DNA of 64,000 nucleotides from the NCBI GenBank assembly GCA_963799395.1, contig CAWCWZ010000012.1, positions 4,242-68,241 of the forward strand. Direction: 5' to 3'. Within the stretch, counting starts at the first letter, position 1, and each line of letters begins with the position of its first letter. The position numbers were made by a program, and so were the translations under genes. Below the pieces are notes generated by a model, which was not told where the DNA came from, did not search any database, and worked only from the letters and a program-made list of their open reading frames with translations. This DNA comes from Bog-752 sp963799395 (GTDB lineage: Bacteria > Actinomycetota > Thermoleophilia > UBA2241). Below, in pieces: positions 33,771 through 42,750 of this stretch.

Positions 33771-35267
33771 TCAGGCGGCTGGCCCCGTGGCGAGTTGCAC
33801 GGTGCTCGTGTGCTGGGCGCCCGACTGGTCGGTCCAGCCGATCTGCACGTGGTCTCCAGGCTTGTGGGTGCCCAGGAGCGTGCTCAGCGTCGTCGGGGAG
33901 TCGACGGTCTGCCCGTTGACCGAGACGATCGTGTCGCCGTTAGCGAGGCCCGCCTGCGCCGCGGGCGAGCCCGAGAGCACGCCCGCGACGGCCGCGCCGG
34001 AACTAGACGAACCGGACTGACCGCCGAACCCGTCGCTGCCCAAGGCATTCTGACCGCTGGGGTCGAGCTCGACGCCGAGGAAGGCAGTCGGCCCGATGTG
34101 CACGGTCGACGAGGCCTGGCGGTTCTGGATCTGCGTGACGATCGCCATCGCCGTGTTCACCGGGACCGCGAAGCCCTGGGTCTCCGTCGAGCTGAACGAG
34201 TTGGCGCTCGACGCGGCCGTGTCGATACCGATGACCTGTCCCGCGCTGTTCACGAGCGGCCCACCGGAGTCTCCGGGCTGGATGTCGGCGTTGGTCTGAA
34301 CGAGGCCGGTCAGCTGCTCGGTGTTGCTGGAGCCCTGGTCGCCCGCGGTGATCTGCTGATTGAGCGCCACGATCTGACCGCCGGCCGCGCTGGGCGTGCC
34401 GCCGGCGCCGCCGGCGTTGCCGATGGCGACCACCGACTGGCCGACCGTGACCTTGGACGAGTCGCCGAGCTGCGCCGTCTTCAAGCCGGAGGCGCCGTTC
34501 AACTGGATGACGGCCATATCGTGACTGCGGTCGTAACCGACGACGGTCGCCGTGTAGGTCTGTCCGTTGCCGACGTCGGTGGCGCTGATGGCGGTGGCGC
34601 CGTCGACCACGTGGTTGTTGGTGAGGACGAGGCCTGACGGGGTGAGGACGATCCCCGTGGCGGCCGCCTGACCGGACTGATACCCAAGCGTGACGTTGAT
34701 GTCGACGAGAGCGGGGCCGACCGCCGAGGCGATCGAGCTCACGTCGCTCGAGGAGCCCGACCCGGTGGAGCCGGAGCTCGACCCGGAGCCGCCACCGAAG
34801 CCGAAGGGCAGCTGGCCCGATCCCGCCGACCCGGAGCCGCCGCTGTTGCCGAAGGCCGAGCCGGCCGAGCCGCTCGCTCCGGAACCGGCGATGGGTTGCG
34901 TCTGTGACGCTGTCGAGACGTGCGATTGCCAGAAGTCGTGGCTGATCGCCACGCCGAAGAACACGGCGGTGGCGAGCAGCAGTCCGCTGACGGCCACGCG
35001 TGCGAAGCGATGCCGGCGAGGCGGGAGCGGCGCGCCTTCCCACGAGGGATACGGGGGTTGCGAGATCGGGCCCGATGGGCTCGGCGGGTATCCGCCGCCG
35101 TCCGCCGGGCGGGGCGGGTCCCAGCCGCCGTACGGCGCGCTCCAGGCCGTGTTCGGAGGACCCGCCTCAGGGCGGTCGACGGGTTTCATGGCCCGCGTCT
35201 CCATTGCTCTTGTTTCGTCGGGGTTCGGGCCTTCAAAGAGCCCGCCCGGCGACGTTGGATCCGACAT
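33771..35267 (-). CDS. HtrA/DegP-type membrane-anchored serine protease with PDZ
   Basis: A 498-residue trypsin-like protease. A Pro/Gly-rich cytoplasmic N-terminus (about 1-90) precedes one TM helix (about 95-115) and a Gly/Ser-rich extracellular linker. The protease domain carries H219 (TNNHVVDG), D250 (SHDMAVI) and S334 (GDSGGP), a complete triad. A PDZ domain follows (FLGVELDPSG... then GLANGDTIVSVNG). This is the actinobacterial HtrA/PepD architecture for degrading misfolded exported proteins. It is divergent from the DUF1003 gene across a 321-bp gap holding a perfect inverted repeat. Confidence 0.93.
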   Translation of the reverse strand: MSDPTSPGGLFEGPNPDETRAMETRAMKPVDRPEAGPPNTAWSAPYGGWDPPRPADGGGYPPSPSGPISQPPYPSWEGAPLPPRRHRFARVAVSGLLLATAVFFGVAISHDFWQSHVSTASQTQPIAGSGASGSAGSAFGNSGGSGSAGSGQLPFGFGGGSGSSSGSTGSGSSSDVSSIASAVGPALVDINVTLGYQSGQAAATGIVLTPSGLVLTNNHVVDGATAISATDVGNGQTYTATVVGYDRSHDMAVIQLNGASGLKTAQLGDSSKVTVGQSVVAIGNAGGAGGTPSAAGGQIVALNQQITAGDQGSSNTEQLTGLVQTNADIQPGDSGGPLVNSAGQVIGIDTAASSANSFSSTETQGFAVPVNTAMAIVTQIQNRQASSTVHIGPTAFLGVELDPSGQNALGSDGFGGQSGSSSSGAAVAGVLSGSPAAQAGLANGDTIVSVNGQTVDSPTTLSTLLGTHKPGDHVQIGWTDQSGAQHTSTVQLATGPAA

Positions 35268-35588
35268 CGTGCCTCCGCATGGTCGTTGCCTGCACCGGAG
35301 TGTTCCCCGTCTCGCGCGATTGCGGCGAGGCCCGGTAGTTCCGGCGACTGTCACCTGTCACGAGAGTTGTAACCCGCCGCACTGAGGAGACTCTGAGCGC
35401 CGCCTTGGAGTCTCCTGAGAATCGCGGCCCGACTTTGCCGCGGCGAGCCGAGAGGAGATCGGCCCAGCCGGTCGAACAGCACGCGAGGACACGCTGCGCC
35501 GCGGGTCGGGAAGGGGATCGAAGCGCTCTCGGGCGCGGCCGGTCGGCCGACGTCTCGGCCAGCGGCGCAAACGATCGAGAGGAGCCTC
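35268..35588. promoter_or_regulatory. Divergent 321-bp control region with 9-bp inverted repeat at 35385-35416
   Basis: No gene seen. AGGAGACTC (35385-35393) and GAGTCTCCT (35408-35416) form a perfect 9-bp dyad with a 14-base spacer, in the middle of the gap between htrA (leftward) and the DUF1003 gene (rightward). The spacing suits either a dimeric regulator contacting two turns or an RNA stem. Which one cannot be told. Confidence 0.4.
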
Positions 35589-36026
35589 ATGGAAGCCGGT
35601 TCGCCCCCCGCGACGCCCCAGCACCCCGCACTCCTGCGCCACGAGGAGCTGCGGCTGCAGAGCGCGCAGTCGCGCGTCGCCGACGCGATCACCAGCTTCG
35701 CGGGGTCGATGACCTTCGTCTACGTCCACATCGTCTGGTTCACGCTGTGGATCGTGATCGGCATCGAGCACTACCCGTACGGGTTGCTCACCATGATCGT
35801 CTCGCTCGAGGCGATCTTCCTCTCGACCTTCGTCATGATCAGCCAGAACCGCGCCGACGCCCGCCGTCAGGTGCTGGCCGACGCCCAGTGGCAGACCGTG
35901 CAGACCGAGGAGCACCAGAACGAGAAGATCATCGAGCTCTCCAACCAGATACTCGAGCTCACGACGGCGATCCACAAGATGACCCACCAGCTCAACATGC
36001 TCAAGGACGGCGCGCCGGGTTCGTAA
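35589..36026 (+). CDS. DUF1003 membrane protein
   Basis: A 145-residue protein with GAGAGGAG just before its ATG. It has two TM helices (about 38-57 and 63-85) around the loop VIGIEHYPYGLLTMIVSLEA, then FLSTFVMISQNRADARR, the DUF1003 signature. A C-terminal helix of about 50 residues (IIELSNQILELTTAIHKMTH) is probably coiled coil. Function of the family is unknown. Confidence 0.85.
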   Translation: MEAGSPPATPQHPALLRHEELRLQSAQSRVADAITSFAGSMTFVYVHIVWFTLWIVIGIEHYPYGLLTMIVSLEAIFLSTFVMISQNRADARRQVLADAQWQTVQTEEHQNEKIIELSNQILELTTAIHKMTHQLNMLKDGAPGS

Positions 36027-36148
36027 AGGCGCGCCCGGCGGCCGAGAGCGCGGCCGGCGCCGGGCGTGCCGCAAAGGTCAGGGAGCGACGACGGGCCCGA
36101 CTCAGGTGAGCCGGACGCCCGGACCCCAGCGGCTGCCTTCTGATGACC

Positions 36149-36565
36149 TCAGGCCACGCCGGCGGTGTCCCACGCCTGCAGCGTGAGGTCCGTGTGGAGG
36201 CGCGGCGCGTACGAATCGCAGGCCGGCGCGTCGAGGCTGCGCACCCGCCGGTGGCTGCCGAGCACGATGTAGCTGCAGGCGCAGGCCGGCTCGACGGTGA
36301 ACAGGTCGGCGTGCTTGCAGTCACCGCAGCGGGCCCAGTCGGGCGCCGCGGGAACCTGCCCCTGCCGTGGCCGCTCGCCACTGGTCTCGAAGCCCTCGCA
36401 GGTCACGGGGCCCCGGAGGAACTGCCCGCACGTCGGGTGGCCCGGGTTGACGCAACGCATCAGCCGCTGCGGACCCTGAGGGTAGCCGGCGCCGAAGCGG
36501 CAGTCGGCGCACGACACGTGCGCCGGGTGCGAGGCGCTCGCATCGATGTCCTGGATCGTCGCCAT
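36149..36565 (-). CDS. Cys-rich small protein of unknown function
   Basis: A 138-residue soluble protein; ATG 36565 is preceded by GAGGAG at good spacing. Cys are arranged CADC (about 18-21), MRC, HPTC, TCEGF, then CGDC (about 80-83), CAC and CDSY, suggesting two metal-binding halves of similar layout (C-x2-C...C...C). No named family recognised. Zinc or an Fe-S cluster is plausible. It is convergent with the DUF1003 gene and has its own promoter region in the 293-bp gap to 36858. Confidence 0.6.
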   Translation of the reverse strand: MATIQDIDASASHPAHVSCADCRFGAGYPQGPQRLMRCVNPGHPTCGQFLRGPVTCEGFETSGERPRQGQVPAAPDWARCGDCKHADLFTVEPACACSYIVLGSHRRVRSLDAPACDSYAPRLHTDLTLQAWDTAGVA

Positions 36566-36858
36566 CGTCGTCTCCTCTCGTGGTGGTCTTGCGCCCATTC
36601 CGGCTGTCGAGACGAGGCTAGCCCGGCGACGGCGGCCGGTCGTCACCCGTGTCGGGTGAATCGCCTGTGAGCTGGGCGGGCTTCGGCCCCGGAGCTCTCA
36701 CGCCGGGCCCGCGGCTTCTCCCTCGGCCCGCGGCTCTCGATCACGGCCGTCCAACGCTGAACAGCGGAGCCGAATCGTGCGAGACTCGGGTGGAGCGCTG
36801 TTGTGAGGTGCGGCGGAGGCCAGTACGCTAAGCTCGCAGTCGGCGCTTCCGGAGAGTC

Positions 36859-39138
36859 ATGAGGCACGGGCACGGCGAGAAGGTCAGAGAGGCAACCGCG
36901 GCGCCCGTCGGGCGCCGGTGGCGGGCACGGCCGCAACCCCGGGCCTTCGTTTCGCCGCTGCCGTCCAAGCTCGGGCCGCCCCGGACCCACGTCCGGCTCG
37001 TGACGCGCCGCGTGCTCCTCGACTCCCTGCGTCGTTCCGAGGCGCCGCTCGTGCTCCTGTCGGCCGCGGCCGGCTCGGGCAAGACGACGGCCTTGCTGCA
37101 ATGGGTCGTGGGCGAGAGCCGACCCGTCGCCTGGCTGCGCCTCGACACGGCCGACAACGACCCCGTCCTGCTGCTGGTCTACCTCACGGCCGCGCTCGCC
37201 GACGTCGCGGCTCTCGACCCCGCGCTCGGGGAGATGCTCGACGTGGCCGCCCCTCCGGTGTGGGAGCGTGTCGTGCCGGCCCTGGCGACGGCGGTGGCGG
37301 CGGCGCCGCCGTTCCTGCTCGTGCTCGACGAGACTCAGCGGGTCGTCAATCCCGAATGCTGGAGGATCGTCGAGACCTTGCTCGACTGCCTGCCGGCGGG
37401 CGGCCAGATCGCCGTCTCCACGCGCGTCGACCCGCCGCTGCCGCTGGCCCGCCTGCGCGTCGCGGGGGCCGCGGCGGAGTTCGGCGGAGCCGGGCTCGCG
37501 TTCGACCGCACCGAGACCGAGGAGCTCCTCGGTCTGCTGGGCCTCTCGCTTGCCATGGACGATCTCGACGCCCTGATGCGAGCCACCGAGGGCTGGGCGA
37601 CGGGACTGTACCTCGCCGCGGCCGCCGCCGGTGGCCGGCCGGCCGGCGAGTGGCGGGCGGTGGTGCACGGCGACTTGCGCGAGATCGCCGGCTACCTGCT
37701 CGGCGAGGTCTTCTCGACGCAGACGCCCGACACCCAGGAGTTCCTGCTGCGGACATCGGTGGTGGAGCATCTCTCGGCGCCTCTTTGTCACGCCGTCACC
37801 GGGCGCCACGACGCTCAGGCCGTTCTGGCGCGCCTGGCCGACGAGAACCTGTTCGTGTCGGCCGAGGATGATCGCGGCGAGTGGTACCGGTACCACCAGC
37901 TCTTCGCGGAGTTCCTGCGGTCCGAGCTCGAGCGGCGCGAGCCCGACGCGGTCGCCGGGCTGTGCCGCAACGCCGGCCGGTGGTATCTCGACAAAGGCGA
38001 CGTGCCGGGCGGCGTCTTCCATCTGCTGCAGGCCGGCGACCACGACCGGGCGGCCGAGGTCGTGGCCGGCAGCTGGACGCGCTACTGGCAGCGCGGTCAG
38101 ATCGAGACCGTGCGGCGCATGCTCCAGGCGTTCAGCGACGAGCAGATACTTTCCCACGTGGCGCTGACGCTCACCGCCGGCTGGGTGTACTCGGCGATCG
38201 GCGATCGGCAGGCGGCGCGCCGCTGGATGCCGGCCGCCTGCCGCGCCCGCGTCGACGACAGCCCTTCGCCCGACGGAACCGCGTCCCTGCGCTCGTCGCA
38301 GGCTCTGTTGCGGGCCACGCTGGCGCCCGACGGCGTGCCGCGCATGCGAGAGGACGCGGAGCTCGCCGCGAGGCTCGAGAGCCGTCCCGGCTCGGGCTGG
38401 TATGCGGAAGCCCAGTGTCATCTGGGCACCGCTCTGTGGCTGACCGGCGTCGAGACGCGTGGCGCGCGCCATCTCCAGGTCGCCGCCAAAGAGGGCGCCG
38501 CCGGCAACCAGGTCATCGAGATCGCCGCGCTCGGCCTGCTGTCGCTCATCTCGGGCGACCAGGGACAGTGGGAGGACGCGCAGCGTTACGCGAGGCAAGC
38601 CGACGAGCGCCTCGCCGAGCTCGGTTTCGGCAGTCACCGCCGCACCCTGCCCCTGCTGCTCGCCCAATCCAGGATCCTGGCGCGGACCGGCGAGGGGGAG
38701 CTCACCGAGTTGGCCCAGAGGATCGCCGCGATCGCCGACGACATGGTGCCGGTGCCCTGGATGACCGTGCTCGCCGGCGTGGTCCTCGGCGAGTGCTTTC
38801 TCGAGGTGGGCGATCTCGAGGCGGCCGATGCCTGGAGCGCCCGGGCGCTGGCCGTCGTCAAGACCGGCTACGGCGTCGGTGTCCTCGAAGCCAGGCTGCA
38901 GCGCCTGCGCCTGGGGCTCAAGGGCCGGTCGCGATCCGATCCGATCTCGCCGGCCGAGCTGCGCGTCCTCGAGCTGCTGCCCACGCACCTGCCGCTCGCC
39001 CAGATGGCGGAGCGGCTCTGCGTCTCGACCAATACGGTAAAGACTCACGGCAAGGCGCTCTACCGTAAGCTCGGCGTGAGCTCGCGGGCCGAGGCCGTCG
39101 AAGAGGCGCGCGCTCTGGGCCTGTTGCAGGGGCCCTGA
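36859..39138 (+). CDS. MalT-type LuxR transcriptional regulator
   Basis: A 759-residue STAND ATPase regulator. N-terminal NTPase with Walker A GSGK (K75, in SAAAGSGKTT) and Walker B LLVLDE (about 153-158), a winged-helix part with WYRYHQLFAEFLRSEL, then about 300 residues of TPR-like helices. A C-terminal LuxR HTH (about 695-755) contains ISPAELRVLELLPTHL and STNTVKTHGKALYRKL. Such proteins switch on target operons when an inducer binds the TPR region. The likely targets are not evident. It is convergent with the desulfurase gene 18 bases away. Confidence 0.9.
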   Translation: MRHGHGEKVREATAAPVGRRWRARPQPRAFVSPLPSKLGPPRTHVRLVTRRVLLDSLRRSEAPLVLLSAAAGSGKTTALLQWVVGESRPVAWLRLDTADNDPVLLLVYLTAALADVAALDPALGEMLDVAAPPVWERVVPALATAVAAAPPFLLVLDETQRVVNPECWRIVETLLDCLPAGGQIAVSTRVDPPLPLARLRVAGAAAEFGGAGLAFDRTETEELLGLLGLSLAMDDLDALMRATEGWATGLYLAAAAAGGRPAGEWRAVVHGDLREIAGYLLGEVFSTQTPDTQEFLLRTSVVEHLSAPLCHAVTGRHDAQAVLARLADENLFVSAEDDRGEWYRYHQLFAEFLRSELERREPDAVAGLCRNAGRWYLDKGDVPGGVFHLLQAGDHDRAAEVVAGSWTRYWQRGQIETVRRMLQAFSDEQILSHVALTLTAGWVYSAIGDRQAARRWMPAACRARVDDSPSPDGTASLRSSQALLRATLAPDGVPRMREDAELAARLESRPGSGWYAEAQCHLGTALWLTGVETRGARHLQVAAKEGAAGNQVIEIAALGLLSLISGDQGQWEDAQRYARQADERLAELGFGSHRRTLPLLLAQSRILARTGEGELTELAQRIAAIADDMVPVPWMTVLAGVVLGECFLEVGDLEAADAWSARALAVVKTGYGVGVLEARLQRLRLGLKGRSRSDPISPAELRVLELLPTHLPLAQMAERLCVSTNTVKTHGKALYRKLGVSSRAEAVEEARALGLLQGP

Positions 39139-39156
39139 GGGCGACCTCTGCTCGCG

Positions 39157-40317
39157 TCAGGCGCCGCTCAGCTCGTTGAGCGCGGCGGCGGCCCCGAGCA
39201 CGTCGTCCTCGGTGCTCAGAAAGCCGACGCTGAGGCGGGTGGCGCCGGCGGGAAACGTGCCCAGGTGCCGGTGGGCGTACGGGGCGCAGTCCAGCCCGGG
39301 CCGCACCGCGATCTCGAAGTGCTGGTCGAGCAGGGTGGCGAGCTCGTCGGGAGCGTAGCCGGCCATCGTGAACGAGAGCAGGCCGACCCGGCCCTCGCCG
39401 CCGCGACCGAGGATGACCTCGTCGGCGCCGTGGAACGAGAACTGCTCCGGCCGGCGCAGCGCTCCGAGGAACGTGGCGAGGAGTGCGCGCTCGTGGGCGA
39501 GGATGTCCTCGACGCCGCGCTCGCTCACGATGCGCAGTCCTTCGCGCAGCCCGGCGATGCCGAACACGTTCGGCGTGCCGCCTTCGAGACGGTAAGGCAG
39601 CTCGACGGGCTGCAGGGGGTCGGTGGAGTCGCCGCCCGTGCCGCCCTCGCGCCAGGCGGCGACCTCGGCGCGCTCGCCGACCACGAGGCCGCCGGTGCCT
39701 GTCGGGCCCAGCAGCCCCTTGTGGCCGGTGAAGGCCAGCAGGTCGATCAGGTCGGTCGCGACGTCGACCGGCACGACGCCGGCGCTCTGCCCGGCGTCGA
39801 CCAGCAGCAGGCCGCCGCGCTCGCGGACGATGCGCCCGAGGGCGCCGACCGGCTGGATCGTGCCGGTGACGTTCGAGACGTGGGTCACGGCGACGAGGCG
39901 GGTGCGGGGAGTCCAGGCGCGGACCAGCGCGTCGGGATCGATCAGGTGATCGCCGGTCGCCGGCAGGCGAGTGAGGGTGATGACGCCGTCGTGTTCGAGC
40001 CGGTTGAGGGGCCGGTTGACCGAGTTGTGCTCGAGCACCGAGGTGATGACGTGGTCGCCCGGGCGCACGACGCCCTTGATCGCCATGTTCAGGGCGTCGG
40101 TCGCGTTCAGACAGAAGACGACGCGCTCGGGGCGCGGCGCGCCGAACAGGCGCGCCGCCAGGCGGCGTGTGTCGTCGATCATCGCTTCGGCTTCGACCGC
40201 CAGGCGGTGCCCGGCGCGGCCGGGGTTGCCGCCCGAGGCCCGGGCGAACTCTTCGATGGCGCGGTAGACCGCCGCGGGCTTCGGGAACGAGGTGGCGGCG
40301 TTGTCTAAATAGATCAC
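39157..40317 (-). CDS. Cysteine desulfurase-family PLP enzyme
   Basis: A 386-residue class V aminotransferase-fold protein. It starts MIYLDNAATSFPKP, the typical opening of the cysteine desulfurase group. The PLP Lys is K200 in FTGHKGLLGPTG, and SVLEHNSVNRPL carries the His that stacks on the cofactor. The catalytic Cys region near the C-terminus reads RPGLDCAPYAHRHLGT, as in SufS/CsdA-like enzymes. It would take sulfur from cysteine as an enzyme persulfide. It lies 78 bases after the MoeB/ThiF gene on the same strand, so sulfur is likely supplied to a carrier activated by that enzyme. Confidence 0.88.
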   Translation of the reverse strand: MIYLDNAATSFPKPAAVYRAIEEFARASGGNPGRAGHRLAVEAEAMIDDTRRLAARLFGAPRPERVVFCLNATDALNMAIKGVVRPGDHVITSVLEHNSVNRPLNRLEHDGVITLTRLPATGDHLIDPDALVRAWTPRTRLVAVTHVSNVTGTIQPVGALGRIVRERGGLLLVDAGQSAGVVPVDVATDLIDLLAFTGHKGLLGPTGTGGLVVGERAEVAAWREGGTGGDSTDPLQPVELPYRLEGGTPNVFGIAGLREGLRIVSERGVEDILAHERALLATFLGALRRPEQFSFHGADEVILGRGGEGRVGLLSFTMAGYAPDELATLLDQHFEIAVRPGLDCAPYAHRHLGTFPAGATRLSVGFLSTEDDVLGAAAALNELSGA

Positions 40318-40395
40318 GGCCGCCTCGCGAACCGTGCCTCTCGTCGGCCGGCGAAGAGTCGCACGGCCCGTCGGGCGTCGACCTGCACGTGCGGC

Positions 40396-41436
40396 CTAGC
40401 TGCCGATGTAGCGGGCATAGACGGACTTGGCGACGGCCGGGTCGTCGGTGCCGCCGATGATGGCCCGGCCGTCGCCGAAGACGGTGAGCCGCCAGGCATC
40501 GATGTCGGCCCGCAGCAGAAAGGGCGTGCGCTCGACGCGGCCGAGAGGCGCGAGCCGCCCGGCCAACGCGTCGAGGTCGAGGGTCGTACCGCCGCGTGCG
40601 CGTATCTGCACGGCGTCGCGCCCGCACAGCGTCGAGGTCTCAGAGCCCTCGCGTCCTTCGAGATAGTCGAAGCGACGTTCGCCGCAGCAGGGGCAGCGCG
40701 GGTCGGCGTCGGGCAGGCCGAGCTCATCGTAGGAGCTCTGCCAGAGGTCGAGCATGACGATTTTGCGGTTGAGCGCCGCCCGCCGCCCGGCGGCGAGCTT
40801 GAGAGCCTCGACCGATTGCAGCGAGGCCACGACACCGACGATCGCGCCCAGGACGCCGGCGGTGTCGCAGGTGGGGGTGACGCCCGGTGGCGGGGCGCTT
40901 TCGAAGATGCAGCGCAGGCACGCGGTCTCGTTTGGCAGGATGGGGAAGGTGACGCCGTAGGAGCCCACGCAGGCGCCGTAGATCCACGGCGTACCGCTCT
41001 TGACCGCGTAGTCGTTCAGCAGGTAGCGGGCGTCGAAGTTGTCGGTCGCGTCGAGGATGATGTCTGCCCCGTCGAGCAGGCGGTCGATGGTTGCCGGATT
41101 CAGGTCGTCGACCAAGCCTTCGATGCTCACTTGCGAGTTCGCCGCGCGGAGATGCCGCGCGGCGGCGACTGCCTTGGGCTGCAGGGTGCGGGCATCGTCT
41201 TCGTCGTAGAGGAGCTGCCGCTGAAGGTTGCTCTCCTCGACGAAGTCGCGGTCGACGAGCCGTACGGCGCCGACGCCGGCGCGCACCAGCAGCATGGCCT
41301 GCATCGAGCCCAGAGCGCCGCAGCCGACGATCGCCACGCATGCTCGCGCGATCGCCTGCTGACCCTCGGCGCCGATGCCGCCGAAGAGAATCTGTCGGGA
41401 GTACCTGTCGGGGACCGGCCCCGCTGCCTGTGTCAC
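40396..41436 (-). CDS. MoeB/ThiF-type E1-like adenylyltransferase
   Basis: A 346-residue enzyme that adenylates the C-terminal Gly of a ubiquitin-like sulfur carrier. GTG 41436 is chosen. It shows YSRQILFGGIGAEGQ, the nucleotide loop GCGALGS, DATDNFDARYLLNDYAV, zinc Cys pairs CLRC and CPCC, and the TCDTAGVLG segment. The last ~85 residues (after TSTLCGRDAVQ) replace the rhodanese domain found in MoeBR proteins with a small alpha/beta domain, as in many ThiF proteins. No thiS, moaD or thiG is nearby, so the pathway (thiamine, molybdopterin or another sulfur carrier) is open. It is first in an operon with the desulfurase. Confidence 0.9.
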   Translation of the reverse strand: MTQAAGPVPDRYSRQILFGGIGAEGQQAIARACVAIVGCGALGSMQAMLLVRAGVGAVRLVDRDFVEESNLQRQLLYDEDDARTLQPKAVAAARHLRAANSQVSIEGLVDDLNPATIDRLLDGADIILDATDNFDARYLLNDYAVKSGTPWIYGACVGSYGVTFPILPNETACLRCIFESAPPPGVTPTCDTAGVLGAIVGVVASLQSVEALKLAAGRRAALNRKIVMLDLWQSSYDELGLPDADPRCPCCGERRFDYLEGREGSETSTLCGRDAVQIRARGGTTLDLDALAGRLAPLGRVERTPFLLRADIDAWRLTVFGDGRAIIGGTDDPAVAKSVYARYIGS

Positions 41437-41465
41437 GGTCGCCTTCCGCCTCGGGTTCACCTGAT

Positions 41466-41471
41466 TATACT
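41466..41471 (+). promoter_or_regulatory. -10 box TATACT upstream of the GH18 gene
   Basis: TATACT ends 11 bases before ATG 41483, giving a very short leader. The whole divergent space to moeB is 46 bases, so both promoters must overlap here. Confidence 0.4.
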
Positions 41472-41482
41472 CACGGGCGAGT

Positions 41483-42664
41483 ATGGAGAGCCGCCACATC
41501 TACCGCAGCCGTCGTCGCCGCCTGCCCGTGCGCCTCGCGGTCGCCGGCGGGCTGCTGGCGGCCATCGTCTTCGGGGTTCTTGCCTGGGCGCAGCTCGGGG
41601 CTCATGGCACACCGGGACCGGTTGCGGCCGGTAACCTGACGCCGGTCCCCCGACGCTCGACCGCCTCGCCGCGGCCGGCGCGGTCGCGCACCGCGGCGCC
41701 CACGCCAGGCGCGTCGTACGCGGTGGCCGCCTGGAGCCGCGGCGACGCGCGCTCGCTCCAGGCGGCCACCGCCGCGCACGCTCTGAACGAGGTCGATCTG
41801 GACTGGTGGCACGCCCGCCCCGACGGCTCGCTCGTGCCCGAATCCGTGGACCCGGCCTTCGTGACGCAGGCCCATGCCGACCATCTGCGCGTCTTTGCCA
41901 CCGTCACGAACCGCCTGAACGACTACACCGCCTTCGATCCCGCCATCGCCGAGGCGATCCTGGCGACGCCGGCCACCCGCGCCCGCCACGTGGCGAACCT
42001 GGTCGCTCTCTGCCGGAGCCACGACTACGACGGCATCGACCTCGACTGGGAGTCGCTGCGCGCCTCAGACCGGGCTTCGTTCTCGGCGTTCGCCGAGCTT
42101 CTCGCCGCCCGGCTGCATGCCGCCGGCAAGCTGCTCAGCATCGACGTCTACGACAAGACCTCGGACTACCCGTCGGGCACCGAAGCCGGCGCTCGGGCCG
42201 CCGAGGACTACGCCGCCCTCGGCCGCGTGGCCGACGAGCTCAAGGTGCTGACCTTCGGCGAGCACGGCTCGTTCACCGGTCCGGGGCCGCTCTCCTCGCC
42301 GGTCTGGATGGCCCGGGTACTGGCCTACGCCGAGTCGCAGGCGAGTCCCGCCAAGATCTACCTCGGGGTGCCGCTCTACGGGCTCGACTGGGGCGTGGGG
42401 ACGCCGCGCTATCTGCTCTGGTCAGACGCCCAGGCGCTGATCGCACGACACCACGCCGTCGTGATGCGCTCGTCGTCGGGCGAGGCCTTCTTCCGCTACA
42501 CGCAGGGCGGCGTCGAGCACACGGTCTACTTTCAGGATCCGGCCTCGATCGCCGCCAAGCTCGCGTTCGTCGCCGCCCAGGAACCGCGTATCGCCGGCGT
42601 CGCCATCTGGGTCATGGGTGGCGAGGACCCGGCCTTCTGGCCGCTGATCCACGCCCGGCTGTAG
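41483..42664 (+). CDS. Membrane-anchored GH18 glycoside hydrolase (spore-cortex-lytic type)
   Basis: A 393-residue protein. A basic N-terminus and TM helix (about 16-40) and a Pro/Arg/Thr stalk lead to a GH18 barrel. The catalytic motif is D-G-I-D-L-D-W-E (about 177-184), i.e. DxxDxDxE with the general acid Glu. The YLGVPLYGLDW strand and the late AIWVMGGEDPAFW strand match YaaH/YdhD/SleL-type enzymes that cleave N-acetylglucosaminyl bonds in peptidoglycan. A wall-remodelling role fits the several wall genes in the window. Sporulation is not otherwise indicated. Confidence 0.85.
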   Translation: MESRHIYRSRRRRLPVRLAVAGGLLAAIVFGVLAWAQLGAHGTPGPVAAGNLTPVPRRSTASPRPARSRTAAPTPGASYAVAAWSRGDARSLQAATAAHALNEVDLDWWHARPDGSLVPESVDPAFVTQAHADHLRVFATVTNRLNDYTAFDPAIAEAILATPATRARHVANLVALCRSHDYDGIDLDWESLRASDRASFSAFAELLAARLHAAGKLLSIDVYDKTSDYPSGTEAGARAAEDYAALGRVADELKVLTFGEHGSFTGPGPLSSPVWMARVLAYAESQASPAKIYLGVPLYGLDWGVGTPRYLLWSDAQALIARHHAVVMRSSSGEAFFRYTQGGVEHTVYFQDPASIAAKLAFVAAQEPRIAGVAIWVMGGEDPAFWPLIHARL

Positions 42665-42750
42665 GTGCCGGCGCCCGTCGAACGGCGCCTGGCGGACACC
42701 TCGTGGTAGGCTCGCCGACAGGCTCCATCCAGAACACCCGGAGGTCGACC

